A stretch of 64,000 nt of DNA. It comes from CAVTND01 sp963735955. GTDB taxonomy: Bacteria > Pseudomonadota > Gammaproteobacteria > Burkholderiales > Burkholderiaceae_F. Made by a program: the position numbers and the translations under genes. The stretch lies in the NCBI GenBank assembly GCA_963735955.1, contig CAVTND010000011.1, positions 1 through 64,000 on the forward strand, written 5' to 3'. How positions within the stretch are numbered: position 1 is the first letter of the stretch; every line of letters begins with the position of its first letter. Below, piece by piece: positions 51,780-59,786 of the stretch. The notes beneath the pieces were generated by a model. It was not told where the DNA came from, searched no databases, and was given only the letters and a program-made list of their open reading frames with translations.

Positions 51780-53012
51780 CTACTCAAGCGGCAGCGCAGC
51801 AGGGAGTAACAAGATCGTCGTGAAACCGGCCAGCGGCGGCGCCAGCCAGCGCTGCGCACGCGCGCGCCCGATCGTGCGCACGCGCCCGGCCTCTTCCAGT
51901 TCGACGAGCGCGCGCTGCACTGTGCGCTGACTGGCATCCAGGGCCAGCGCAAGGGCCGAGGTCGACCAGGCCGCGCCGTCGGCCAGCAGCGCCAGCAGCG
52001 ATGCCTGTTCGCCATCGATCGGCGGCACCAGCACGACGACATCGCGCTCGCCGCGCGGATTGAGCACAAAGCCGCGCGTGGTGGCGTCGATGCTGGCCAG
52101 CGGCGCCACGAGCGCGCGCAAGCGGCCGATCTCGACGCGCAGGCGCGCCCGGTGCGTCTCGTTGGGATGGCGAGTGCGGAAAGCGCGCTCGATCAGCGTG
52201 TTCCGGTCGACGTCACCGGGCCACGCCTCGGCGAGTGCGCGCGCCAACGCGAACAGCACCGGCCGGCGTGCCAGCGGCCGCCAGGTGGCGCCGGCGCGCA
52301 GGCCATGACGGCAGGCGTCGACCACCAGCGCGCCCGAGGCGATGAGCGCTTCGACCTCGGGCAGGCGCAGCGGCTGCTCGTGGCCGGCGTGGACACGCCG
52401 CGCGGCGGGACGATCGAGCGCGGCGCGCGCCTCGGCCACCTCGGCCAGGAGCGCGGGCACACGCGCGCGTTCGGCGGCCTCGTGCGCGCGGGCAAGCGCC
52501 GCATGCGCCGGTGCGGTGCGCAGCGAGCGCAGCGCCACCTCGGCCGCAGCCAGCTCTGCGATCGCCAACAGTGACGGTGGCGCATCGCGCGCGCTGATGC
52601 TGACCTCCAGGCGCGCCAGCGCGGATCCGGCCTCGTCGAGGCGGCCGAGCAGGAGCAGCCGGCGCACCGCGATCAGACGTGCGTGCAGTGCGTTGGCGTG
52701 ATCGGCGCGCGCCTCGAGCGTTGCCGACGCCACCGCCAGTGTGCGCGGCGAGCCGCGCAGGTCGCGCATGGCCAGTGCCACTTCGGCCTCGGCGACGACA
52801 CAACGGGCGCGCGCCAGTTCCTCGTGGGTGCCGAAGCCACGGGCGGCGCGCCGGAGCAGCTCGCGGGCGCGCGGGTACTCGCCGAGCTGGGCCATGGCGA
52901 TGCCGCGGAGCGCGAGCGCCGGCGGATCGTCGCGCAGGGCGACACGCTTGAGGGCGCTGAGCGCGTTGCCGGCGACCAGGGCGCGCGCGGCGGCGGCGAT
53001 CAGGGAGTCCAT
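51780..53012 (-). CDS. TPR-domain transcriptional regulator with winged-helix and HTH segments
   Basis: Residues 1-190 are helical repeats of the TPR type (ALALRGIAMAQLGEYPRARELLRRAARGFGTHEELARARCVVAEAEVALAMRD). Residues 240-330 resemble a BTAD/OmpR-like winged helix (RPVLFALARALAEAWPGDVDRNTLIERAFRTRHPNETHRARLRVEIGRLRALVAPLASIDATTRGFVLNPRG). Residues 340-400 are a second HTH (GEQASLLALLADGAAWSTSALALALDASQRTVQRALVELEEAGRVRTIGR). It heads the DUF899 gene cluster on the same strand and is its likely regulator. The composition is very Ala/Arg rich. Confidence 0.75.
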   Translation of the reverse strand: MDSLIAAAARALVAGNALSALKRVALRDDPPALALRGIAMAQLGEYPRARELLRRAARGFGTHEELARARCVVAEAEVALAMRDLRGSPRTLAVASATLEARADHANALHARLIAVRRLLLLGRLDEAGSALARLEVSISARDAPPSLLAIAELAAAEVALRSLRTAPAHAALARAHEAAERARVPALLAEVAEARAALDRPAARRVHAGHEQPLRLPEVEALIASGALVVDACRHGLRAGATWRPLARRPVLFALARALAEAWPGDVDRNTLIERAFRTRHPNETHRARLRVEIGRLRALVAPLASIDATTRGFVLNPRGERDVVVLVPPIDGEQASLLALLADGAAWSTSALALALDASQRTVQRALVELEEAGRVRTIGRARAQRWLAPPLAGFTTILLLPAALPLE

Positions 53013-53123
53013 CGCGAGAGGCTACTGCGCACAGCCCGTCCGCGCAGCCGCAAAGCGGACAAAGCTACCAGGCTCTACTGACCGGGCTGCATGACCGCCT
53101 CGCAAGTTGGATAGGCTTCACTC

Positions 53124-53789
53124 TCATGTTGCTCTCTTCGGATCGCGGGCAAGACGCCGCGCCTGAAGGAGTGCCGTCACATGCAGCATGACGAAAACAG
53201 GTACAAAGTAGGCAGGGATCAGCACGAGCGGTAACTGAGTCATCGGGCCCGTCGTAATCTCGCCGGCGGCCCCGACGGCGAGGCTCGAACCGAGTGCTCC
53301 GGAGCCAACGGCCACGACGAGGTCCACTATCCCGAGCACATTCCAGACCACGAAGGTTCGGCTCGCGGCGAAGCCGGGCCGGCGTATCAGGGCGACCAGC
53401 AGCCAAGGCGCGGTGACTCCGATTGCGATGTCGCCAAGCCCGGCGGGCCACGCGAACGAGCCTGGCAACACCCCGTGCACGTAGAGCGCCAGAAACCCCA
53501 GCCCGGCGAACCTCCAGGCCTGTATCGCCATCAGGAATCGAAGGTCCGCCGCCAGCAAGAGCTCGCGGAATGAACGCCGCAACCAGAGCCCTGCGAGAAA
53601 GACCAGAATCGGCGCTGTAACTCCGATCAGAATCGGCAGTGGCGGTGTCCCGGGCGGCGTGACAAAGCCCCCGCCCGCGCCAAGCACAGTGACGAGCGCG
53701 AACCAGACAAGAAGCACGACTGCGGCGACCAGCTTTGCGGCCGGAACGGAAGGTGAACTCGCCGGCTGGGACAGGGTGGCGTGGGACAT
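53124..53789 (-). CDS. Integral membrane protein divergent from an HxlR regulator
   Basis: ATG 53789 with a strong site (cggaggaaacgcc) opens MSHATLSQPASSPSVPAAKLVAAVVLLVWFALVTVLGAGGGF. Six helices follow (PILIGVTAPILVFLAGLWL, AGLGFLALYVHGVLPGSFAWPAGLGDIAIGVTAPWLLVALI, TFVVWNVLGIVDLVVAVGSGALG, LPLVLIPAYFVPVFVMLHVTALLQARRLA). The family is conserved in proteobacteria but has no named function. Divergent layout with two palindromes strongly suggests HxlR repression. Confidence 0.75.
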   Translation of the reverse strand: MSHATLSQPASSPSVPAAKLVAAVVLLVWFALVTVLGAGGGFVTPPGTPPLPILIGVTAPILVFLAGLWLRRSFRELLLAADLRFLMAIQAWRFAGLGFLALYVHGVLPGSFAWPAGLGDIAIGVTAPWLLVALIRRPGFAASRTFVVWNVLGIVDLVVAVGSGALGSSLAVGAAGEITTGPMTQLPLVLIPAYFVPVFVMLHVTALLQARRLARDPKRAT

Positions 53790-53808
53790 GGCGTTTCCTC
53801 CGCGTGTC

Positions 53809-53864
53809 ACTTGCAATTTGCAAGTTACGAAGCACCGTAGCATAATGACTTGCATTATGCAAGT
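53809..53864. promoter_or_regulatory. Twin 17-bp palindromes in the divergent HxlR region
   Basis: acttgcaatttgcaagt (53809-53825) and acttgcattatgcaagt (53848-53864) share the arms ACTTGCA/TGCAAGT and lie 39 bases centre to centre. Both sit between the start codons of the membrane protein and HxlR genes. Two near-identical palindromes in a shared promoter are strong evidence for operators of the adjacent HxlR dimer. Confidence 0.85.
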
Positions 53865-53900
53865 GACTGGTGCGTCCACTGTGCAATCCTGGAGACGACG

Positions 53901-54320
53901 ATGAGAGTGCCGAAAGGTCTTCGCAGGTCCGCGTGCCCGGTTGCAAACACGCTCGACCTGGTTGGCGACAAATGGTCCATGCTCGTCATTCGCGACATGC
54001 TCCATGGCAAGCGAACCTATGGAGAGCTGGCGGATTCGCCCGAAGGAATCCCGACCAACATACTTGCCGATCGACTGAAGCGCCTCGAGGACGCAGGGAT
54101 CATCGTGAGCTCCGCATACCAGGAGCGCCCGAGACGTTATTCGTATGCGCTCAGCAAGAAAGGCTTGGCCCTGGGCGACGTCCTGCTTGCCCTGGTGCGC
54201 TGGGGCAAGCAGTACATACCAGGTACGCAGACGCTGAGCGAAGCGGCGTCGGGCGCTGTGCGAAAAGGGGAAACCCGTCGCCTGGCCCGGACACGCTCGA
54301 AAGCGCCGTTTGCCGGCTAG
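53901..54320 (+). CDS. HxlR-family winged-helix regulator
   Basis: MRVPKGLRRSACPVANTLDLVGDKWSMLVIRDMLHGKRTYGELADSPEGIPTNILADRLKRLEDAGIIVSSAYQERPRRYSYALSKKGLALGDVLLALVRWGKQYI is the complete HxlR domain, with the redox- or ligand-relevant Cys in CPVANTLDLVGDKW. A 25-residue basic tail follows. Members repress or activate adjacent genes on aldehyde, quinone or oxidant stress. It is divergent from the membrane protein and probably autoregulated at the twin palindromes. Start ATG 53901 chosen because homologues begin near here and the palindromes end upstream. Confidence 0.92.
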   Translation: MRVPKGLRRSACPVANTLDLVGDKWSMLVIRDMLHGKRTYGELADSPEGIPTNILADRLKRLEDAGIIVSSAYQERPRRYSYALSKKGLALGDVLLALVRWGKQYIPGTQTLSEAASGAVRKGETRRLARTRSKAPFAG

Positions 54321-54327
54321 CGGCCCG

Positions 54328-55269
54328 TCACCTTGCCCGCGCCTTCGAGCGTCGCTTCGCGGATATTGAACGCAAGCTTCTCCCGGAACGTTTCAGCTCG
54401 TCATGCAGCCACTGGCGCAACGCCACCAGCGGCGGCCAGTCGCGCAGATTCGGCGGGTACACCAGGTGGTAGCTGTAGGCGTTCTCGTATGTCACCGTGA
54501 GAGGTGACAGCTGGACGAGGCGTCCGTCGCACAACGCGTCGGCCGCGAGCAGCTCCCGGCCGATTGCCAGCCCCAGGTTCTGCTCCGCGGCCTGGAACAT
54601 AAGTCCCGCGTCGTTGAAGGCTGCCACCGGCGTCACTTGAATGCGCAAGCCGGCGGCCTTGAACCAGTGCTCCCACAGCGCTCGGTCACCCAGCAGCGGC
54701 TCGCGTGCCAGCGCCGCCGGCTGCGCACCCAGCAAACGCCGTGCAGCTGACGGCGAGCCGACGACGATCATCGGCACGGGTGATTCGAACAGCGGCTCCG
54801 ACTCCAGGCCGGCCCATGGTCCACGCCCTTGGCGCACGGCGGCATGGAAACCATCGCGCATCAGGTCAATCACCAGGGGCGATGCTTCTATCTCCAACGC
54901 CAGGTCCGGATATAGCTCGCGCCACCGGCCCATACGCGGCAGTAACCAGCGCTGAGCAAATGACGGCAGCATCGTCACGCGCAGCCGCTGGGCCGAGCCG
55001 CCGGCCGCAGCGCCCGCCGCCTGGACACCGTCGTCGAGTTGGGCCAATGCAGCCTGCACGCTGCGCAACAACGCCTCGCCAGCAGGATTGAGCAGCACGC
55101 GGCGCCCACGGCGCTCGAACAACTTGAAGCCAAGTTGCTCCTCCAGAACGCGGATCTGCTGGCTGACTGCGCTGTGGGTGAGGTGAAGCACTGCAGCGGC
55201 AGCACGCAAGTTTTGCAGCTCTGCAACTGCACGGAAGGCGGGCAGGGTATTGAGGGGCAGGCGTGACAT
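54328..55269 (-). CDS. LysR-family regulator, GcvA-like
   Basis: ATG 55269 opens MSRLPLNTLPAFRAVAELQNLRAAAAVLHLTHSAVSQQIRVLEEQLGFKLFERRGRRVLLNPAGEALL, the winged helix in its GcvA-type form (P-L-N-x-L-p-A-F). The effector domain contains LRVTMLPSFAQRWLLPRMGRWRELYPDLALEIEASPLVIDLMRDGFHAAVRQGRGPWAGLESEPLFESPVPMIV and GLAIGRELLAADALCDGRLVQLSPLTVTYENAYSYHLVYP. The length of 313 residues is normal. It is divergent from a small DUF1127 gene (103 bases apart), its likely target. Confidence 0.92.
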   Translation of the reverse strand: MSRLPLNTLPAFRAVAELQNLRAAAAVLHLTHSAVSQQIRVLEEQLGFKLFERRGRRVLLNPAGEALLRSVQAALAQLDDGVQAAGAAAGGSAQRLRVTMLPSFAQRWLLPRMGRWRELYPDLALEIEASPLVIDLMRDGFHAAVRQGRGPWAGLESEPLFESPVPMIVVGSPSAARRLLGAQPAALAREPLLGDRALWEHWFKAAGLRIQVTPVAAFNDAGLMFQAAEQNLGLAIGRELLAADALCDGRLVQLSPLTVTYENAYSYHLVYPPNLRDWPPLVALRQWLHDELKRSGRSLRSISAKRRSKARAR

Positions 55270-55372
55270 ATTGGTAAGGATAATCGACCAGAGTGGCCAG
55301 AACAAATCGCTTCCAGTCCATCGTCTGGGCTCATACGCTTACCAACGTCACAAACGCCATCGGAGTTAAGCC

Positions 55373-55660
55373 ATGCAACGAACCTCTTCTCTGTCCGCTG
55401 CTGCACTGAGTGAGTCAATGGTCGAGCGCACGCTTATCAGGTTCGGCGAAATCCTGAGCGCCGCGCTACGCGAACTTGCTGCGTTGTGGCGCGAACGCCG
55501 GGAGCACCGGCGCTATCGAGTGCCCGCTGCGTTGGCGCACATGGACGCGCGCATGCTGCGGGACATCGGTGCGCCCGAATGGCTGGTCGACCGCGCCGCG
55601 GCCGAGCGCCAACAATGGCAAACGCTGGCGCGGTACCTGGGGCAACCCCCGGTCATGTGA
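55373..55660 (+). CDS. DUF1127-like small protein, divergent from LysR
   Basis: MQRTSSLSAAALSESMVERTLIRFGEILSAALRELAALWRERREHRRYRVPAALAHMDARMLRDIGAPEWLVDRAAAER contains the DUF1127 core (LAHMDARMLRDIGAPEWL) after a basic helix, as in the YjiS family. Length is 95 residues. It is the second DUF1127 protein in the window. Its position opposite a GcvA-like LysR is common for this family. Confidence 0.78.
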   Translation: MQRTSSLSAAALSESMVERTLIRFGEILSAALRELAALWRERREHRRYRVPAALAHMDARMLRDIGAPEWLVDRAAAERQQWQTLARYLGQPPVM

Positions 55661-55755
55661 GGCAGGTGAATCCGGGATTGTCACGAATCACCCAGCCGTA
55701 GGAGAGTTCGCGCAAGGTTTGACTCGGCTCAATTTCGTCGGGCACGATCGGGACG

Positions 55756-56235
55756 ATGAGCAAGCTGCTGAAGTTTCTGCATGTGCTGTGCGGCGCGGTC
55801 TTGATCGGCTCGATCGCGAGTGCGCTGCTGATCGCCGCGAGCGCGGACCGGATTGCGCCGGCCGAGTTTGCCGCTGCACGGCGCGCGCTTGCCTTGATCA
55901 GCAATGCGCTGACCCTGCCCGCGCTGCTGCTGACGATTGTCGTCGGCTCTCTGCTTCTGATCGGTCATCCGACCCTGATCAACGCGCGCTGGGTCTGGGC
56001 CAAGGCCGCGATCGGCACGTTCGCCGCGGCGATCGCGATCTTCATCGTGTTGCCAGCGGTCAATCAGGCTGCAGCACTCACCGGTCCCGGAATTGAGACC
56101 CCGGCGTTCGCCGCGATGGAAGCCGCGCTCCGAACTGACTGGATCGGCGAGCTGGCTCTGCTCGCGTTGGCCCTGGTGGCTGCGGTGTTCGGCATCTGGC
56201 GCCCATCACTGGGCAAAGGGCGGACCGAAAGCTGA
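55756..56235 (+). CDS. DUF2269-like membrane protein
   Basis: Four helices fill 159 residues: LLKFLHVLCGAVLIGSIASALLIAAS, RRALALISNALTLPALLLTIVVGSLLLIGHP, WAKAAIGTFAAAIAIFIVLPAVNQA and WIGELALLALALVAAVFGIWRP. The start MSKLLKFLHVLCGAVLIG is typical of DUF2269 (a His in helix 1, LHVLCGA). Function is unknown. It may follow the DUF1127 gene in an operon (gap of 95 bases). Confidence 0.75.
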   Translation: MSKLLKFLHVLCGAVLIGSIASALLIAASADRIAPAEFAAARRALALISNALTLPALLLTIVVGSLLLIGHPTLINARWVWAKAAIGTFAAAIAIFIVLPAVNQAAALTGPGIETPAFAAMEAALRTDWIGELALLALALVAAVFGIWRPSLGKGRTES

Positions 56236-56355
56236 GAGAGAAGGACGGCCGCCCCAGATGTGCCTGGAGCGGCCGCACAGTGGCCGGACCTCGCCCGCGT
56301 TGAACTGGCTCGACCGATCGCTGCATCAGCCAGCCCGGGTCTGGTCTCCGCAGCG

Positions 56356-57687
56356 CTACGGAGTCACCACTTCCTCTTCGTCGGCAGGGCAGCACCGATA
56401 CTCCTGGGATTTTTCCAGCAGCTCAATCTTCTTCTTGAGCAGTTCGTTCTCCAGCGCCTTGCGTTCGAGGTCAAGCTCGATTTCCCGATCCAGCGACGGT
56501 TCGCAGATGTCGCACTCGTCGAGGCAGCCCTTGACGAGCAGCCCCGGTGTGGGCAATGAACTGACCCGCTCAAAGGACAACTCGGTCACGGTCTGTTCGG
56601 TGACCTGGCCGCGTCTGTCGATCAGGCCCTGCTTCTGCAGGGCCGCGTCAACCTGGGCGAGCGCACGGGTCTTGGCGGCGACCGGGATCGGCGCCACTTC
56701 GGCGGCGGCCAATCGGGTAGTCGCCACGCCGACGGCCACGCCGATCGCGCCTCCCGTTACTGTTCCCGTGGCGTTGGCGCGCAAACGGGCCAGCTCGCTG
56801 GCGCGCCCGATCTCCTCGACCTGCAGGCGATTGGTATCGGTCGCGAGGACGGCGTTGGGAATTGCCGACACGTCGCCGTCTGCCACGAACGGATTGTTGG
56901 TGATCCGGGTGTCGGCCGCCGGGTCGATGACACGGCGCTGGATCGCGATGATCTTGAAGCGCACGGTCTGGGTCTTGTTGATCTGGTAGAAGAAGAACGT
57001 CACCGCGTGGCACTTGTTGGGGTTGGAAAATTCCCGCGAGGCCGATTCGAAGTGATCAGAAGATTCGCCCTCCGTGTGAGTGCGGCTCGAGACTTCACCC
57101 ACCGACACGGAACTGGCCGCGCGCGTGCCGATCTCGGCGCGACGGTCGCTGCTGGAAGCGTGCTGGGAGAGTTCGCGCATGAATTCGCTGGTCGAGGAAG
57201 CCTCGTAGGATCCGCTCACATCCACGCTCGCACCGCCGAAAAAACTCTGGATCGCGCCGCTGGTTCCGGCATGACCCTTGGCCGATCCGCGGTTCGACGA
57301 CGATGCGGAGCCGGAATCGCGCACCGAAACGTCGGACATGAAATCGTGCACGCTCGCCGTGTAGTAGCGCTCTTCGCTGGTCTGCTCGTTGCGATAGCTC
57401 ACCTTCGTGCTGCTGTCGAAACTGAAGCGACTGCGCCGGTCGGAGGTGAAGAGCCTTACCTTCTCGCCGGGCAGCAGGGTAGTGCTGTAGACGAGATCGC
57501 CCAGCGTCATCGGGCCGGGGCAGCGCTCGAACCGGGCGTGGATCAGCACCTCCACCTGCACGCGACGATTGCCGGCCACGACCGTCGTGGGGTGGGTGAG
57601 GCGGTAGTGAAAGTCGAGCACGTCGCACACGTCGTCCTTGGACAGCGGTGGGCAGCAGGGAACTTCCAGCAAGTTCGTATCAGCCAT
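56356..57687 (-). CDS. Large Ser-rich protein with Cys-terminal motifs, unknown function
   Basis: ATG 57687 follows cgaggaatcgaa. The 443 residues have four parts. Residues 1-110 are a folded head (VPCCPPLSKDDVCDVLDFHYRLTHP, VQVEVLIHARFERCPGPMTLGDLVYSTTLLPGEKVRLFTSDRRSRFSFDSSTKVSYRNEQTSEERYY). Next is a Ser/Gly-rich stretch with ASSTSEFMRELSQHASSSDRRAE repeats. Then HAVTFFFYQINKTQTVRFKIIAIQRRVIDP and a helical, Ala-rich segment. The end is a coiled coil with Cys motifs (CLDECDICEPSLDREIELDLERKALENELLKKKIELLEKSQEYRCCP). No family is recognised, and there is no signal peptide. It is the last gene of a three-gene operon. Confidence 0.75.
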   Translation of the reverse strand: MADTNLLEVPCCPPLSKDDVCDVLDFHYRLTHPTTVVAGNRRVQVEVLIHARFERCPGPMTLGDLVYSTTLLPGEKVRLFTSDRRSRFSFDSSTKVSYRNEQTSEERYYTASVHDFMSDVSVRDSGSASSSNRGSAKGHAGTSGAIQSFFGGASVDVSGSYEASSTSEFMRELSQHASSSDRRAEIGTRAASSVSVGEVSSRTHTEGESSDHFESASREFSNPNKCHAVTFFFYQINKTQTVRFKIIAIQRRVIDPAADTRITNNPFVADGDVSAIPNAVLATDTNRLQVEEIGRASELARLRANATGTVTGGAIGVAVGVATTRLAAAEVAPIPVAAKTRALAQVDAALQKQGLIDRRGQVTEQTVTELSFERVSSLPTPGLLVKGCLDECDICEPSLDREIELDLERKALENELLKKKIELLEKSQEYRCCPADEEEVVTP

Positions 57688-57755
57688 TTCGATTCCTCGT
57701 TTTCGACATGAATAGGGTTCGAGACAGGGGTCGAGCGGTCCTCCAGCCGCCAGAC

Positions 57756-58031
57756 TTACGGTGAAACACGCCTGAGCTTCGGTGTTGCGTCAAGAAAGCG
57801 CGCGTCGCGCGCATCGACGACAAGCCTCGCGCCGCGTTCGCCGAAGCGATAGCGCCGTCCGGTCGCGTGGCCGGTGACGATCACCCCGGCCGCGCCGTCA
57901 TAGATGAACTCCACTCCCGTCCCTGCGAGGACATGGGAAACGCCCGGGTTGGGCACGGACGCAACCGCCGTGCCCGACGAGTGCATGGCACTGGCGACTG
58001 CTTGCCGGCGCTTGCTTCCGCAGCACGGCAT
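57756..58031 (-). CDS. Small protein with N-terminal CC motif, unknown function
   Basis: ATG 58031 directly follows the DUF1360 stop TAA without a gap. MPCCGSKRRQAVASAMHSSGTAVASVPNPG is a flexible, Cys-starting head; from residue 38 the sequence VEFIYDGAAGVIVTGHATGRRYRFGERGARLVVDARDARFLDATPKLRRV is a compact beta domain similar in pattern to small proteins found beside DUF1360 genes in other proteobacteria. Length is 91. Function is unknown. Confidence 0.65.
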   Translation of the reverse strand: MPCCGSKRRQAVASAMHSSGTAVASVPNPGVSHVLAGTGVEFIYDGAAGVIVTGHATGRRYRFGERGARLVVDARDARFLDATPKLRRVSP

Positions 58032-58355
58032 TTACTTGTCCTCCTCCGAACGGTCTGCCGTCGGTGCCTTTGCAGCACCCCCCGTGACGCGCTCGAGCAA
58101 GATCGCTCCGGCCGACAGCGCCGGCCACAGCAGGAGTTCCTGGAGCCAGGTCCCGCCGAGCAGCAGGGCGAACGGCAGAGCGATCCAGAGACTCAGGCAG
58201 TAGAAGCAATCCATCAGCTGGCCCACCGAACTGGTGCCGGCCCTGGCACGTAGGCGCGCCACCAGATCCCAGGGGCCGTCCTCGGCCTGGATCAGATGAG
58301 TGATGCGCCAGACCGCCAGCACACCCAGCAGCAACCAGTAAATATTCTGCTCCAT
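58032..58355 (-). CDS. DUF1360-like membrane protein
   Basis: MEQNIYWLLLGVLAVWRITHLIQAEDGPWDLVARLRARAGTSSVGQLMDCFYCLSLWIALPFALLLGGTWLQELLLWPALSAGAILLERVTGG is the DUF1360 pattern: helix 1, then WRITHLI-AEDGPW, a C-x-x-C at the membrane edge (DCFYCLSLWIALPFALLL) and a last helix. Such proteins occur in phages and in cell-envelope clusters. The length is 107 residues. It is the first gene of the three-gene unit: the 91-residue protein follows with no gap and the 443-residue protein follows after 69 bases. Confidence 0.8.
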   Translation of the reverse strand: MEQNIYWLLLGVLAVWRITHLIQAEDGPWDLVARLRARAGTSSVGQLMDCFYCLSLWIALPFALLLGGTWLQELLLWPALSAGAILLERVTGGAAKAPTADRSEEDK

Positions 58356-58437
58356 GCGCGCCTACCAGGCGTACCTCGGAATCGCACCACCGGTCACATC
58401 AAGCCGTGATCCTCCGCGCCGGTACAGGCCATGACCG

Positions 58438-58947
58438 TTAGTGTCGGATCTTCCTCTCGTTTGCTATCCGTGTCGGAGCGTTGGCGGCCAACCGCTTGCG
58501 CATGAAGATCGAGGATGAAGGGCAGAGAACTGCAAATTGAGAGGTAGCGGCGATAGCTGCGGGCGCCTCCGAGCGAGAGATTCCCTCATACCCGAGCCGC
58601 TCAAAGTAGGCAGCGGCCGTCGTGGTCAATAGGTACAGTGTCTTGACCCCGTGCTGCGACGCCCAGGCCTCGACATGAGACTCCAGGGCGTGGCCACACC
58701 CGCCCCTCCGATGAGCCGTCGCGACCGCGAGAGAGCGCAGGAGTCCCACCGCCCCATAGACCTCGACACCAACAACTCCGATGAGGCGTCCATGTCTGCG
58801 CACGCCAAACAGGTCAAGGGAGCGAACCTCATGGAGGTCAGATACGGGAAGGCCTGCTTCGGTCAGCAGCGTTTCGACCTCAGTGTTGAGTGGAATCGAT
58901 TCGACACTCAATTTCGTTGTCTGCCAATGTGCTCCAGCAGGGAACAT
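58438..58947 (-). CDS. GNAT acetyltransferase, ArsN2-like
   Basis: LLTEAGLPVSDLHEVRSLDLFGVRRHGRLIGVVGVEVYGAVGLLRSLAVATAHRRGGCGHALESHVEAWASQHGVKTLYLLTTTAAAYFERLGYEGISRSEAPAAIAATSQFAVLCPSSSIFM matches the ArsN2 subfamily found with arsenic-resistance genes, including the acetyl-CoA loop (RRGGCGHA) and the ending CPSSSIFMRKRL. The substrate of ArsN2 is not established; ArsN1 acetylates arsinothricin. No ars operon is nearby, the closest being the ArsB/NhaD-like permease 35 kb away. The N-terminal Met is tentative. Confidence 0.82.
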   Translation of the reverse strand: MFPAGAHWQTTKLSVESIPLNTEVETLLTEAGLPVSDLHEVRSLDLFGVRRHGRLIGVVGVEVYGAVGLLRSLAVATAHRRGGCGHALESHVEAWASQHGVKTLYLLTTTAAAYFERLGYEGISRSEAPAAIAATSQFAVLCPSSSIFMRKRLAANAPTRIANERKIRH

Positions 58948-59002
58948 CTTGACTGATGCATGAATCGCCGAACGTGATCGTTCGATTCCACTAACGACAA
59001 AG

Positions 59003-59671
59003 CTAAGTCTTGGCGCTGGCGACAGTCTTGCGCGCGGTACGCCTCGACTCTCGCCTTGGAGCCTCGGGCCACGAACGCATCGCGGCGTCGACCGTAGCCA
59101 TCAAACGCTTGCGCGACGCGCCGTCTCGCGCCTGCAAGGACATGCCGGACAAAACCGTCGAGTAGAAATCCGCCAGCGCGCCGGTATCAGTTTCGCGCGG
59201 CAGCTCTCCCTCGCTCAGACCACGGTCGATGCGGGCCTTGAGACGCGCTCTGGAAGCTGCGCGGTTCTCCGCAAGTGCCGCCTGCAATTGCGCCGACGAC
59301 GTCGAGCTGGTGGTCGCTGCCATGACCATCAAACATCCGCGCGGGTTGCATGGCTTGCAAAATTCGTTGGCGGTGTAGGTGAGCAGGCGCTCAACTGCTT
59401 CGCGCGCGGTTGTCGCATCTGCATACGGACACGCCGCACCATGCTTTGCCTCGTAGCGCTCGACCGCCTCCAGGAACAACCGCTCCTTGTCGCCGAATGC
59501 GGCATAGAGGCTGGGAGGATTGATGTCCATGGCCTCGGTGAGGTCATGCAATGACGCGCCCTCGAAGCCGTGCTTCCAGAACACCTCCATGGCGCGCTCG
59601 AGCGCGGCCGCGCGGTCGAAGGACCGGGGCCGGCCGCGTGGTTTCACCGGCATGTCATTTGTTCTTTTCAT
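59003..59671 (-). CDS. TetR/AcrR-family repressor, divergent from the RND operon
   Basis: KPRGRPRSFDRAAALERAMEVFWKHGFEGASLHDLTEAMDINPPSLYAAFGDKERLFLEAVERYEAKHG is a textbook TetR helix-turn-helix. The ligand domain contains CKPCNPRGCLMVMAATTSSTSSAQLQ, a Cys-rich patch typical of the subgroup with NPRGC. Length is 222. The gene reads away from the membrane-fusion protein, 115 bases apart, so it is the likely repressor of the efflux pump. The operator is not clear by eye. Confidence 0.9.
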   Translation of the reverse strand: MKRTNDMPVKPRGRPRSFDRAAALERAMEVFWKHGFEGASLHDLTEAMDINPPSLYAAFGDKERLFLEAVERYEAKHGAACPYADATTAREAVERLLTYTANEFCKPCNPRGCLMVMAATTSSTSSAQLQAALAENRAASRARLKARIDRGLSEGELPRETDTGALADFYSTVLSGMSLQARDGASRKRLMATVDAAMRSWPEAPRRESRRTARKTVASAKT

Positions 59672-59691
59672 AGTGGTCGATATTAAATGAC

Positions 59692-59719
59692 TTGACTTGG
59701 GGGCGCAAGAGCTATTAAA
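59692..59719 (+). promoter_or_regulatory. Possible promoter of the RND efflux operon
   Basis: ttgact (59692-59697), a 16-base spacer and attaaa (59714-59719) resemble a sigma-70 promoter, 68 bases before the start at 59787, within the TetR-RND intergenic region. It is AT-rich relative to its surroundings. Confidence 0.45.
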
Positions 59720-59786
59720 GTGGCGCCAATTATGTAGCAGTTGCTATGTATTTCTTACACAATGCTTACAGACTGGAGTTGCCCGC

